From: Plicaturopsis crispa FD-325 SS-3
Taxonomy: Eukaryota; Basidiomycota; Agaricomycetes; Amylocorticiales; Amylocorticiaceae
Reading direction: 5' to 3'
Length of the DNA: 64,000 nt
Assembly: GCA_000827205.1 (NCBI GenBank)
Contig: KN832563.1
Span: 1,002,863-1,066,862, forward strand
Positions 47,747 through 60,188 of this stretch are shown here, in pieces. The notes beneath the pieces were generated by a model. It worked only from the letters and a program-made list of their open reading frames with translations, did not search any database and had not been told where the DNA came from. How positions within the stretch are numbered: the stretch's first letter is position 1; each line of letters begins with the position of its first letter. The position numbers were made by a program, and so were the translations under genes.

Positions 47747-48327
47747 ATGGTCAGTACCGCATCCTTGTGCGGCGTACGAGATGTTTACTGACCTATCGCT
47801 GAACAGACCAAACGTACACGCAAAGTCGGTGTGACCGGAAAATACGGAACGGCAAGTATCCCTACCATGGCACGGGAGATGGACAAAGAACTCATGGGTT
47901 GTGTGTTTTGGTCGATATAGCGTTACGGTGCCTCCCTGCGAAAGCAGGTCAAAAAGGTGCGTCGCTGGTTTCCATTTAGTGTAAAACACAGCTGACTGAG
48001 GGGTCACTAGATGGAAATCACCCAACACGCACGCTACACCTGCACGTTCTGCGGCAAGGTACGCAACTTCCTGGATATCAGCACTACGGGACGATACACT
48101 TACACTGGCTTGTTAATCGCTAGGACTCCGTGAAGCGCACCGCCGTTGGCATCTGGAATTGCAGCTCTTGTAAAAAGGTCATCGCGGGCGGTGCATGGAC
48201 CGTTTCGACAACAGCCGCCGCGACCGTGCGCAGGTGAGCTTCACGTCTGCTATCACAATGCGAAATCAAACTTACCGTTCCTTTCTCTAGCACCGTCCGT
48301 CGGCTGCGCGAGATTACTGAGGCATAG
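47747..48327 (+). CDS. RPL43: 60S ribosomal protein L43 (eL43, L37a)
   Basis: Zinc-finger protein of the large ribosomal subunit. Exons 47747-47749, 47807-47851, 47921-47956, 48011-48058, 48124-48233, 48291-48327 encode 92 aa, exactly the family length. The sequence [20 protein letters not shown], the zinc ligands CTFCGKDSVKRT and WNCSSCKK, and the ending [12 protein letters not shown] leave no doubt. Two splicing points are unusual: the start codon is followed directly by an intron (GTCAGT donor), and intron 2 (47852-47920) starts with GC (GCAAGT). No GT donor nearby keeps the GKYGTRYGAS sequence. Confidence 0.97.
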
Positions 48328-48658
48328 ACCTTCCGCTTGTATTGCATGCTTTTTCCGCTCATCTGTCTGTCTACGCACTATAAGTTCAATCCATATGAAC
48401 CACATGACAATGCCTTTATCCTCGTGCGACACGTCCCTCGACCGGCTTTAGTTTGTCCCCGCGAACGTCGTCCACTAAGCGATTATCTCGTTCACGATCT
48501 GCTACCCCCTTATGCCTACGTAGCAACTCAAACGGAGACTTGGCTGCGTGATCGGCCATAGACACATGTACAATCTTGACATGAATAATACAATATGGTT
48601 ATAACGAAATGGACAAGGACCTAAGTATAATCATTGACGCCGGCATACTTTGCTACAG
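48328..48658. other. Intergenic, convergent 3' ends
   Basis: No gene seen between RPL43 and the ubiquitin protease gene. Confidence 0.45.
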
Positions 48659-51600
48659 TCAGTCAGAATCTAAAATACGGTGGTCAGAATCACTGGCCGG
48701 CAATGTAGGTTGGGAGGCAGGCTTTGCTTCCCCCTCCGTTTGGGCCCTGTTGGCATCGCCGAACGGGTCCAATTCAGACATGACCGAAGACCCAGTGGGT
48801 GAGATAGACTCCAAGCCTGACCAGTCCGGAGAGCCCTTGTATGTCTCATTCTCTTGATAGGCAGGCATATCGTCCTGCCTGATCTTCCACAGCTCGGTGA
48901 ACCCATGAGCTCCCGAGCGATCCGCACGCTTATTGTTTTCTCCAAATTCTTGCCATGGGCCTTCTTCGAGGTCTGCTTCTGCTTCAACAGAAGACGACGG
49001 GGACGCCAAGGATGAGGATGAGGACGGATCAGGGAAGTCGTATCGCTGCGAGGAAATTTGCAGCGGATCAATTGACTGATCGTTGAAAGAATTTTCGAAT
49101 GACGGCAGCTCATCGACGAGAAGAGGAGGGGAAGGAGAGAGAGGAGACAAAGGCAACCCAACGCTCACAGAGTCCGGCAATGGTCCAGTCGAAATTCGGG
49201 TCGATGACAACGCCGAGAGCCTCGACATGCCCGTGCCAAGATAAGAGGAACTAGGTTCATTGGGGGGAGTCGGTAATTGTGCATCATTGGTGGCGAAGTC
49301 TAGCCCTGCGCTAGGTTCAGCTGTCTTGGCCTTAAGCCGAGCCTCCTCTACTCTATCATGACTCTTCCCGCCCATGGGTCTAGTTGTCCGACGTCTATAG
49401 AATAAAAGGTACGCGTTGGCGTTCTGAAAATATTGTATGAATAATAGGACACGACGGAGTAAATCTGAGCACTCACTACTGCGTCTTGCGAACGCGATTC
49501 CGTCACGTACGAGTCGTCGAAGTGGTACCATTTGTCCGTCCTGTGATTCAAGGCATACGCGCGATAATGTCCGCCTCCAAGGCCACCTAAATGCTCATCG
49601 ACGCCGAACAGATCGTACACCAGAGGTTCCTCGAGATCCCCCAAGTGAAGCTCTTCGGCATCGATGCCCTGCGCAAGCAGCTCCTTGGCCACCTTCCGCT
49701 CGCCAACCATGTCTTCCAGATTGAGACCCTCTACCGGGAAATCGACGAATACGTCGATTTTGTCCCGCAGAGCACGGCTATTGCTGAATCGCTTCAAGTG
49801 GACAACCAGAATGTCCGGAGCCTTCCAAAGGTCGAACTTCTTAGTCGCCTGCTGGTGCTTCTTGCACCGTGGACAGTACCACAGGTCGTCTTCACCAAGT
49901 TGCTCCTCCTTGGTGAATTCGTCCAAGCAGTCTTGGAGGGTAATCCCGTTCGTGTTCTTTTCCTGCGCATCCTTCATCGCCGCCTCATACTCAGGATGAG
50001 TGAAACGTTCCGAAGTGTCGAATCGCGAGTGACCACCGAAATAGTAGTCCTTGATGTTCGCGTCAAACTCGCAGAACAGGGCGTCTCCCTCGCGCAAAAG
50101 CTGCGGGTTTCCATCCTCCCGCCGATCCTTCCAGCTCTCGAATTTCGTGGAAGAGTTGCTACTGAAACCGGTGCCGATATCATGGTAGCCGGACTGTATA
50201 CGCAAATCGAAGAGGTCGGGCTTGGGGCCCACCTTCCTGAGCTCGTGCGTGTCGTCAGAAGAGGTGTCCATCGATACGTCGTCCTCCTGAACGAGGAGCG
50301 ATTTGGCGTCCGTGATATCATCCTCTTCGGGGATCGTTTCATGGACGGTAACGACTTCGCCGTTTTCTTGAATTTCGGCTATGGACTCGGGAGGTGGAAG
50401 GCTGGTGATCTGTATAGGCACGGTATCCGAGGCTACTGCTTCCCATTTGTAAAGATCCCGTGCGAGGGTAGTCCAGCGCTCTAAACGCTCAACCACAGCC
50501 GCGTATATGCGCTGTTCACTCGTAGACTCCTCGCGTGTGATCACAACGACGGACGGGGTGCCGAAGGGATTAGGGCCGCGATTGTAGGAGTACCGCGTCT
50601 GGATTTCGGTGTCAACCAGAAACATCGGCAGGACAAAAGGGTCATCGTCGCTCTTCTTGTACGTTCGACTCTGTTGGGCGTGGCAAGGGAGTTCATAGCA
50701 AACGATCCTGTCATTGTCCGCCATTTCGCCACAGATGACGGTGTCATTGAGGTTTTTGTAGAATCGGCCGCTAAAAATTTCAAGCGTCAAAAGCTATACG
50801 TCTGTGTGAGTATATCTGTACGAGTAAACGCAGTGTCCAAAGAGATTGTGCATACGTTGTCAGGGTTTACACCCATCCATCGACCGAGGAGATGCCGGAG
50901 ATCCTTAAATGATGCATCCGACTCGATTTCGACGGGTATCTGCATGCATGATATCAGATATGGCAACCTAGAAGACCTTGCGAGAATGCATACCATAACG
51001 TGCGGCTTCTGTATATCCCAAGGTACGTAGATTATGCTATGCCGCCATTTTTTCTTGATTGGCAGTGGTAATGTTAGATACATGAACGGGTCGAACGTGA
51101 TGGAGACCTAGGAATTTTCATTTAGAGTTGGACATGTATCAAATGGATTGTAGACATACCTTTTGGCATTCCGGGCATACGAGCCTGCTCTGGTATTGCC
51201 CCTGGAAAAGATCGACAATAACACTGTCATTGCGACGCAGGTATCCCTCCCATGTTGTTTGGGCCAATTTAACTAACTCCTTTTCGCCTCCGCCCTCCCA
51301 ATCTGGGTTTTCTACGTACGGTTTCTTGTGCACGCGGTTTAAGTCCTCGTGCAAGCCATCCAGAAGGAATGCTACCAATTCCTGAGAGTCGTGTTGCTGG
51401 TAGCCGCTGAACTGCGGGGCAAACCGTTGAAGGGCCTGTTTGAATTCACGGGGAGAATAAGAGGTCGATCCAGACGCCGTCCAGATACGCGTGAGAAGGG
51501 CGCCGAACGCTTCTGCGATCGCGCCGTGCATGCCCAATGGGTTGTCCGGGTTGAGTTCGTCCTCGTACACCCCCGCTGGACATGAGTCAGCGTGTGAGGC

Positions 51601-53066
51601 AGATTGAAGTAGAAACAACGCGACATACATAAGAAATATTCTGCGAGTTCTTTCGTATGCGCAAGGCATTGTAACGCCGAGTTCATGAAGCATGTATTTC
51701 CTCTGTACAATGTGAGAGGCGAGTACCGTAAGACGTGCTCTGACTCACAAATTTCCAAGACCCAGAGTTCCAGGTTCACGATTCGAGGTTTTCGATCGCG
51801 TCGTCATCGCCGAGCTGAAGGGAGGCTTTAAAATTGTACTAGGCTGTTTGGGTGCCGCAACGACACTGGACGTCGTAGCGGACGAAGCAGAATACCGATC
51901 AAAGAAATTTTCATTCGCATTGAAGAGCGGAGGCGGCTCTAGGGCCTGTTGAGCGAGCGTAGTAGCATCGACAAGCCACGCGTCGTTGACTTGTACCTCT
52001 ACTACGAACGCGTCGCCGGGTTCAATGAGCGCCTCCTGGACTGTTTGTGTTCCTTCTAATAATTCCGCGTGGGGCTTCCGCAACTTGGATGTCGGGTATT
52101 CCGAGCCACTGAAATCCTCAGACTCGACCTTCCACACACGGAAAGGTGCGTCAGAGGAGGCTTTGATTGCAGACGCCAATACGCTGGAAAGTGTGCTGAT
52201 GGATTCGGTGGATGATACCGTTGCCCATGGATGCGGGGCTCCAGCAACGTCGTCTGAAGTAGATTTGACAAGCCTTAGGGCCTTCACGCGAGGCGGATGC
52301 AATTCTAGGGACGGTTCTTGGGTAACGCCTCGCGCGATCACCCGTCTAGACAATGGGTGTATGGGTGGGCCGTACCTGCTACGATGTTAGTGCCACCGCT
52401 TACGCGGCCAGTGCGGGGAAGTACTCACCAGTGCATGAACGCATCCCAAGCCTCTCTAGGCACAAACTCGACGTCGACACCCTCTAAAGCGGTGGAAATG
52501 AACTGTCCCCCTGCATCTACGAGGGCCGAGTTATCGACGGGGCCGATGCTGCTCTCATCTACCGCGCCTTCTTTGTCGACCTCGCCAGTGCAGGCCTTTG
52601 CCCACCGCCGGTACCACGCGCGCGACACAATGTACCACGTCTCCCCGACCTTCATCGGGGCTGATTTCAGCTGCTGAATATGTGCATGCTTTTGCGGCGG
52701 CGTCATTGTACCGAGGCCGCTGGGCTCTCCTTGCTCGGCCATGTACATGTCAATATCGTGATTGGACGGGATCGGCAAATCGGTGTTGCCTTGAGTATTT
52801 CGGACGCCATTGGGATCGTTAGAGGGGCCCTCCGAGTTGGACCGTTTGAGCGAGGAAGAAGAGGCGTCGGATTGCATAGATTGTGAGCGTTGCCTCTTGC
52901 GGCTGCTGGTACTGGTAATGTGAATGCCTGGAGTTGGTAGTTCTTGCGGCGTCAATGAAGGCGATGAGTTTGCTGGGGATGGTAGGCTATGCATAACACG
53001 AACGCGTTTTCGAGTAGGAATCGCAAGTGGCAAAAGTAAAGAAAGAGGAAACGGAGAAGGCAGCAC
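48659..53066 (-). CDS. UBP12: Ubiquitin carboxyl-terminal hydrolase with DUSP domain (Ubp12-like)
   Basis: Cysteine protease that removes ubiquitin, similar to yeast Ubp12 and human USP4/15. Exons 52429-53066, 51749-52375, 51629-51702, 51160-51575, 50994-51107, 50856-50939, 49477-50793, 48659-49423 encode 1344 aa, or 1320 aa if the second in-frame ATG (52994) is used. An N-terminal DUSP domain contains [15 protein letters not shown]. The catalytic Cys box is [20 protein letters not shown], split by intron 2, and [20 protein letters not shown] follows. Zinc-ribbon pairs are CPECQK and CPRCKK. A long insert sits between the two halves of the catalytic fold, as in Ubp12. The His box is [12 protein letters not shown] with the later DDSYVTE. 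The C-terminal ~240 residues are Ser/Pro-rich and acidic. Only 79 bases separate its start from CCZ1. Confidence 0.92.
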
Positions 53067-53145
53067 AAAAACAAGGTTGCATGTTTACATACAGGCTCGG
53101 ACCTCCGAAAGAAATACTGAAGTCATTGTGTACCACAACGGCGAC

Positions 53146-55573
53146 ATGCCTTCGCCTAGAATTCCCCCAGCTTTACTCTATCTAACCGTCTACAACCCGA
53201 CTCTGCAGCCCTCAGAACCAGTTGCATCTGACGATGAAGACGCAGAGGAACAGGCGCACATCCTGTTCTACACGTCGCAGGAGCGCGCTGTATCTCGCGA
53301 CCGTATGCTCCGCCAAGTCGGCCTCGCGAAGGCCTTGGTCAATTTCTCAGAGTAAGTGCCTTTCTACCTCTCTTTGAACGCTAGCTGATAGGACGGGGCA
53401 GGATGTTCGATGGGTCCGGCGAGACCTGCGATAACGTTCACTCACAATCGAAGCGAATGGTCATGATCTCCCCCGAACCGGACTTCTGGATACACGCAGT
53501 GAGCAACATTTTGCTCGAACCCGGGCCCTGCATTAATTTGGCAGAATGGCTCTAGGCTGTCGAGGTGGCGAAAACACCCCGACCTGCGGTAGAAAGAGGC
53601 AAGGGTAAGGGCAAGAGCAAGGCCACCGATAAATCCAAAGCGAAAACCAAGGATACGGACGTTCAGCCGGTCGTATATGACTATCATGACGGCTCGATAA
53701 ACGACGCGCAGTTGCGCTCGTACATTCTCCGTGGCTACGAGCAATTCAAGGTGTGCAGCTACGAACTTACCTATTGCGACAACTAAATGACCGTGCTACC
53801 AGCTCACGCATGGGTCTTTCGCCTCGATCCTCTCCAGCCTAGGACAGCAAGCACTAGAGCTTCAACTTGAGCGATTCTTCACCGTTTGGGCTTGGTCCTG
53901 GAGCCTGGAAGATGGCGACAAGTTCACCGATTTCCTAGGTCAGTCCGACACACCAGGTATACTCTTGACATCGTATTTAAATATCCTCTAGGCGTCCCCC
54001 TCCATCCACTTCACCGCAATCTATTGCCTCATCTAGACGAATTCTCCTCTCAAATACCCAACAACGCCGTGGCGATTCTTGCTACACCCGACTACTACAT
54101 ACCCTCCACACGATTTCTTGCCCGACGATACCCTACATCGCTGCCCCATCACATAAGCTCCTTGATACCCCGGCGCGACGCCTCGCCTAAACCCAGCAGC
54201 AGTGAGATTACAATCAAGTCTCCTCCCTCGGCTGAATCCGGCGGAGGATGGGTTCCCCAGAGTCAGTCCCAGTCCCAAGCCCCCGCATCCCATAAGCACA
54301 CGGAGTCGGGAACGTTTCTCGGCATACCGACCCCGAACATGAACATGAACATGAACATCAATGTCAACCTCGACATGCGTAAATGGACTTGGCCATTTGG
54401 CAAAAATCCCGGCAAGAAACCGCCTGATGCGTCATCTCAAAAAGACGTCGCTGTGGAGAAGAAGAGCAACGGTGTGGTGGACGGTGATTCGAGTAGTTTG
54501 CGGCCAACGAATACCGAGGTGGACGTCGATACCGTTTCCCTGATGGAGGCCATGGAGTCCGACCAAATACATCCTTCATCAGAGCGTGCAGGCGAGCAGG
54601 CTCTGCCTGAAGTCCCACCTCCACCACCACTTTCTAAGGACGACACGCTTGGTCCTCCTCCCAGTGACGACGTCTCCGTCGATGGACCTTCCGCGGAAGA
54701 AACCCTGGAGGCGGACACTTCGTCCGGGCTCGAAGACAATGTGACTTTGGACTCGGAGTCTCATCCTGACAGCGATTTGCCGCCCTCTCCGGAGGCAAGT
54801 ATTCCTGTCGCCGCTCCGTCAGTGCCGCCACCAGACTTCTCAGCCACAACCGTACATCTCTCGGACGATGGGGACGCATTTTCTACGCAAAGACGACGGA
54901 TATTATATCTTACAGTCAGTGATCCGTATCCAGCTCCATTCCGCCGGACTTACCATGATATAGGATCAAGACCTCATAGTGGCGATAATCGAAAACGGGA
55001 GCACATCTGAGGATTCTTCGGAGCTGCATCCCTTCGCTCAGAAATCTCAGCTTCTCCTAGACGATATAAGACGCTTGCTCAACGACGAATCTACCAACGC
55101 GTACGTTACGCATCATCTCATATGTCGCAAAAGCTAATGCTAACTGCATGAGACATCCTCAGGGATCCGGACACGCCAGGTTTACCGTCGGCAACCAAGA
55201 TACTGCAGCCCAAGGATCGGCATGTGATCTCGAGAAATCACTTTACAACGTCAAGTCCTGGATTTGAGTCGCGCTCAGAACATCTGTTCAATGGTGCCGC
55301 CCTGTTACATCGGTACGTAGATTGGATTGTTTGGGCGTTGTCGACTACCTAGGCTGACTCACTCGCTCTTGTAGAGATCCAGAAATATCTGAAGTATACT
55401 CGCGAGGGCAGAACCCTCAGCATTGGCATGTTTCTCGTCGTGGTTTGGGTGTCGATGCATCTACGGGAGATACACTAGATGGAGAGGTTTACATGGAAGT
55501 ATCAAGAAAGGAAACGACGTTAACCGACGTCGAGAACGTCCTTGCTGGAGTTGTTAGACGATTTACATCCTAA
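53146..55573 (+). CDS. CCZ1: Vacuolar fusion protein Ccz1
   Basis: Partner of Mon1 in the exchange-factor complex that activates Ypt7/Rab7 on late endosomes and vacuoles. Exons 53146-53351, 53402-53498, 53556-53750, 53803-53938, 53992-54914, 54964-55100, 55163-55312, 55375-55573 encode 680 aa. The N-terminal longin-type domain starts PPALLYLTVYNPTLQPSEP and contains AHILFYTSQERAVSRDRMLR, QVGLAKALVNFSEMF and DFWIHAAVEV. A Lys-rich insert (RGKGKGKSKATDKSKAKTK) follows, then GYEQFKLTHGSFASIL and LHPLHRNLLPHLDEF. The middle (~290-520) is low-complexity, Pro/Ser/Asp-rich, with a run of Met-Asn repeats. The C-terminal longin-like part contains ILYLTDQDLIVAIIENG and KSQLLLDDIRRLL. The weakly conserved family is identified by the N-terminal pattern and domain order. 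Confidence 0.85.
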
Positions 55574-55714
55574 ATTTATTGTGCTGGGCATTCTTGTATT
55601 CTTGTTACTTGTATATTGTCCTCGAGCTCGAGTCTCAGCATCTGGATGGAGACAGGCTTGAACAAGGCTTGAGTCAGCCGGGGGTGCATCCGATGTCCGA
55701 TTACTGAGCCACAA

Positions 55715-57382
55715 ATGTCAAATACGACTGCATCTCGCTTGTACGGTACTACCACGACCACCGCTGCCATGGACTCAGCGTCGACCTCCGAAGCAGCTCT
55801 CAAGCTCGAAATTGCCCGTCTTTCAGGTGAGAAACATAGCCTTGAAGCTAGCAAGAGGTATTCTGACGATAAACCAATCACATCAGGCGCTATCAATCGT
55901 CACAAATCAACCGCACCAGCACCAAGACCCGGATATCCCACAAGCACCAGGCATAACGTATATGTCAACCCCAACTACAAGCCCGCCAACAAGTATATTC
56001 GCCCCGGAACCTCAAACTCAAGTACATCGACAACGCCGACATCAGCAATAGGATCAAGTAGCCAGCCTCACCAACAAGCACCGCACTCCCATCCTGCCCC
56101 TGGGGTCTCCTCTGAAGCTCGTGAAGTAGTACTGGGCGGAGTTGCTTTTCAGTCATCCGGCCGCTCTTTAGTGCGCAAAGACCGTGCGTCTATTCTTTCC
56201 GAGTGCAGTCTTCAAGGGAGCCTACCTCCCTTTTCCATAACGACGCCGTTTACAGTGCCGAAGCCTGTCTCATCTGGACCCCCAAAGCCGACCGCACATC
56301 GCCCCCCGACATCTCATGCTGATTTCTCAAGAACTAAAGCCGGCCATCTTATCCCAGCTGGTCGTGTCTACAAGCCCAAAACGACATCCCGTGCCCGTGG
56401 CGGTCGCGGTCGTGCAGGACGCGGGGGACGTGGTCGAGGAGCAGGCCCTTTCAACATGTCCCTCGATAACAACAGAAGGCCCTACCAGTCCGTCAATTCC
56501 TCCGTCATGGCAAGTGCAACGCAAAATTTAATCGGATCTTACAGGAGTCGACTGGCACGCAAACAGCTGAAATATTCCGACAAACCTTGTCCACGTTTTA
56601 CGACAACAGGTGTGTGATCCATTCGAACGTCTACTGCTTAGGGTCCCTTGTGTGGGATGACCCATTCACAGCCTCATGGTTTTCACTTTACAGGCGCATG
56701 CAGCCGGGGTTTGACGTGCCTCTATCAGCACGACCCCTCCAAGATCGCCATCTGCTGGAAATTTCTACAAGGCAACTGCCCCAACACTGCCGACACATGT
56801 GCGCTCTCGCATGACCCCACACCGGAACGCACGCCGCTCTGCGTGCACTTCGCCAACAACGGCCGCTGCAACCGCGACAACTGCCCTTTCCCGCATGTCC
56901 GCGTGGGGACTCGCGCGGGTGTGTGCCGCGACTTTGCTGTCCTGGGCTACTGTGCGAAGGGCCTCGACTGCGACCAGCAACACGTCAGGGAGTGCCCTGA
57001 CTTTGCAGAGAAGGGGGCTTGCACGACCAAGGGATGCAAGCTCCCACATGTCATACGTGCGAACCGCAACCGCAAGCCCGCCATCAGTGCAACGGCATCG
57101 ACCCCGCCGGCCACAAGTGGTGGAAGCACCGCCGATGTGGCTGCTTCTGATGCTGCCTCAGCCGATTCTGCTAATGCTGGGACTGACAATGTTTCCGCTT
57201 TGCAGCACGCATCGGCGGAAGATGCAAAACTGGGGGATGAGTATATATCGTTGACCTTCCACGAAAGTGAAGATAGCGACGACGATGAGGAAGAGGAGGA
57301 CGAGGATGAGGATGAAGACGATGATGAGAACGCTGAGGAAGAATCGGATGACAGTGATCATGTCGATATTACGACTGGGTAA
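55715..57382 (+). CDS. CCCH zinc finger protein, ZC3H3-like
   Basis: Predicted nuclear RNA-binding protein linked to polyadenylation and mRNA export. The simplest model is 55715-56609 joined to 56694-57382, 527 aa. The N-terminal half is Ser/Thr/Pro-rich with Arg/Gly repeats (SRARGGRGRAGRGGRGRG, ~residues 220-250). Five tandem CCCH fingers run from about 290 to 410: CPRFTTTGACSRG, CWKFLQGNCPNTADTC, CVHFANNGRCNRDNC, CRDFAVLGYCAKGLDC and CPDFAEKGACTTKGC. The C-terminus is an acidic Asp/Glu run. Five fingers in this arrangement fit ZC3H3/Smicl. Two in-frame segments, 55827-55886 (60 nt) and 56187-56258 (72 nt), have GT and AG ends and no stop codon; removing both would give 483 aa. Whether they are introns cannot be settled here. 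Confidence 0.87.
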
Positions 57383-57873
57383 TCCAGTCCGTAGTGGTTG
57401 TTTGTCGATTGAGGTTATTTTTTTGTATATTTGTTGCCAATCTATCTGGCGCCGCCTCTGTTATTCTGGATTGTGAATGCCTGAATGCCTGTATATCGTA
57501 GTTCTGGCGAACGACGTGGATGCGAGAGACTAAGTACCAAAGTCAGACCAAAGTCATATGTCCATAAATGAATAAAAACTCATAGACTATAATTCTCTTC
57601 TTGATATATACCGTCCTCAGGCCAAATGCTGGCGGCTAAACCTGGGCTGAACTTCGCGAGCAGTGAGAGCCAACGGGGCCTTGGACGCAGTGCTACGAAT
57701 ACTACGATGCCCATATTGGGTTGTGTTACGTAAATCTTCGTCGCGTCGATCTCATAGAGATTATCTCCGAAATTTGCGTTTTTACTCTCGAGTCTTCAGT
57801 TCGACACACTTCAGTGCCGCCTTTTGATTGTAAATTATACCTCTACGTTCTCGTCTATCTTATTCTGCCGGAA
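57383..57873. other. Intergenic, promoter of ADE16
   Basis: No gene seen. Contains the 3' flank of the CCCH gene and the promoter and leader of ADE16. Confidence 0.45.
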
Positions 57874-60076
57874 ATGTCAAAGCCAATTGGTGCGCTCGTA
57901 TATTACCAAGTCTGCAGCAACCTAATAAGCCTTTGCATGAACAGCGTTACTGTCGGTGTACGATAAAACAGATCTAATAGATCTCGCAAAGGCACTCGAA
58001 CAAGCCGGTGTGCGCTTGCTTGGTTCTGGAGGCACATCCAAGAAGATCAGGGAGGCAGGGATACCGATTGAGTGAGTACATCGCGCGGTACCCGAGCAAT
58101 CTCATGTAACGCTCATGAAATGTTATAGAGATGTTGCGGATATCACCAAAGCCCCGGAAATGCTAGGAGGCAGAGTGAAAACGCTTCATCCCGCTGTACA
58201 TGGAGGTGAGTACTCTAAAGTATGTGACCTCTCTTTTGCTCACTCCACGCATTCAGGTATCCTTGCTCGATCCATCCCATCCGACGAACAAGATCTCGCA
58301 GCCCATTCTATTTCCCCCATCTCCATCGTCGTATGCAACCTCTACCCATTCACCTCCACAATTGCAAAGCCCAATTGCACCCTCGAGGACGCTGTCGAAG
58401 AAGTTGACATAGGAGGCGTCACACTGCTTCGCGCCGCCGCCAAAAACCACGCTCGTGTATCCGTTCTGAGCGATCCAGCTGATTACTCTGACTTCGTCAA
58501 GGCGTGGACGGACGGAAAGGGAGACGTAGGGCAGCTCTTAAGAAGCAAGTTGGCACTGAAGGCCTTCGAGATGACCGCACGCTACGACGAGGCGATCAGC
58601 GGATACTTCAGAGAGCAATACGCCTCGGCAGAACTCCCCGCGGAAAAATTGGCCGGGCCTGTACAACGAATCGCACTACGTTATGGTGCCAATCCCCATC
58701 AAAAGCCGGCTCAGGCGTTTGTTGATGAAGGAGAGCTGCCTTTCAAGGGTAAACATTACTTTCCGCGTCTCAGCGAAGAAGAAATCACTCATGCTGGTTG
58801 CTCTTAGTTTTGTGTGGCTCACCGGGATACATAAACCTTCTGGACGGCCTCAACTCGTGGGCTCTGGTCAAAGAGCTTCAGGCCGCCCTTAACCTTCCGG
58901 CAGCTGCCTCGTTCAAACACGTTTCACCAGCTGGCGCAGCCGTTGGTCTGGAACTCGATGAAACCGAGAAGAAAGTGTACGGCGTAGACGATCTCAAGGA
59001 ACCATTGACACCCCTTGCCTCCGCATATGCTCGTGCTCGCGGTGCGTGCTACCATATTATTCCCCGCGTGCAACTGGCTTACTTATAACCTGTCCATCGA
59101 TGAAGGAGCGGACCGGATGTCCTCTTTTGGAGACTTTATCGGTCTTTCTGCGCCTTGTGATCTTGCAACCGCGAAGATCATATCTCGTGAAGTCTCGGAT
59201 GGTATCATCGCACCGGGCTACTCCCCTGAAGCCCTCGATGTCCTCAGGAAGAAGAAAGGCGGGAAGTACTGTGTGCTTCAGGTACGCGTCATTCCATGTC
59301 CGTTGTTATACATTCATTCGCTAAAGCGCTTCCCTTAGATTGACTCGTCATATACTCCCCCGGACCTGGAGACCAAACAGGTGTTTGGTATCCACCTGCA
59401 GCAACGTAGGAACAACGCAGAGATCAACGAAAAGCTGTTTTCTAACATCGTTAGCGCGAACAAAGATGTACGCATAGTGTTTTCAAGACCTCTGTTGAAA
59501 ACCGCCACTTACCCACTGACTTAGGTACCGCAATCTGCGCTCACTGACCTCATTGTCGCAACACTGGCCCTCAAATATACGCAGTCCAACAGTGTAGCAT
59601 ATGCACACCACGGAGCAATTATCGGCCTCGGCGCGGGCCAGCAATCTCGCATCCATTGCACACGCCTTGCAGGCTCGAAGGCTGACAACTGGTGGCTCCG
59701 GCATCATCCTCGCGTTCTCGCCCTTCCGTTCAAGAAGGGCGTGAAGCGCGCGGAGAAGGCGAACGCCATTGACCTATTCGTCGGGGGCGAGGTGCTTGAG
59801 GGCGGCGAGAAGGCGCAGTGGGAGGGGCTGTTCGAGAGCATCCCTCCGGCGTTGAGCGCGGACGAGAAGAAGGAATGGGCAGCAAAGCTCAGTGGTGTTG
59901 CGTGCTCGAGCGACGCCTTCTTCCCATTCCCAGACAACGTTCACCGCGCGAGGAAGAGCGGCGTCCAGTACCTTGCCGCCCCCGGTGGGAGCGTCATGGA
60001 CGCGGAATGTATCAAGGCCGCAGATGAAGGTGGTATCGTGTTCGCGCACACAGATCTGAGGTTGTTCCATCACTGA
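57874..60076 (+). CDS. ADE16: AICAR transformylase/IMP cyclohydrolase
   Basis: Bifunctional cytosolic enzyme for the last two steps of purine synthesis: formyl transfer to AICAR, then ring closure to IMP. Exons 57874-57889, 57945-58071, 58129-58205, 58257-58748, 58808-59041, 59106-59281, 59339-59467, 59525-60076 encode 600 aa, normal for ADE16/ADE17/ATIC. The cyclohydrolase part (~1-200) contains [29 protein letters not shown] and [16 protein letters not shown]. The transformylase part has the catalytic pair Lys274-His275 in [13 protein letters not shown], plus [14 protein letters not shown] and [20 protein letters not shown], ending [15 protein letters not shown]. The first exon is only 16 nt. 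Convergent with a nucleotidase gene, 112 bases away. Confidence 0.97.
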
Positions 60077-60188
60077 TTGTTTTCTGGTGCGGAGGTGTCA
60101 AAATGGGAAAGTGTGTATTGCTGGATTTATGATAAGTTTGTAGACAAACAAAGAATTGTATCGGTTTCTGCTGCCCTCGCTTTCGAAT

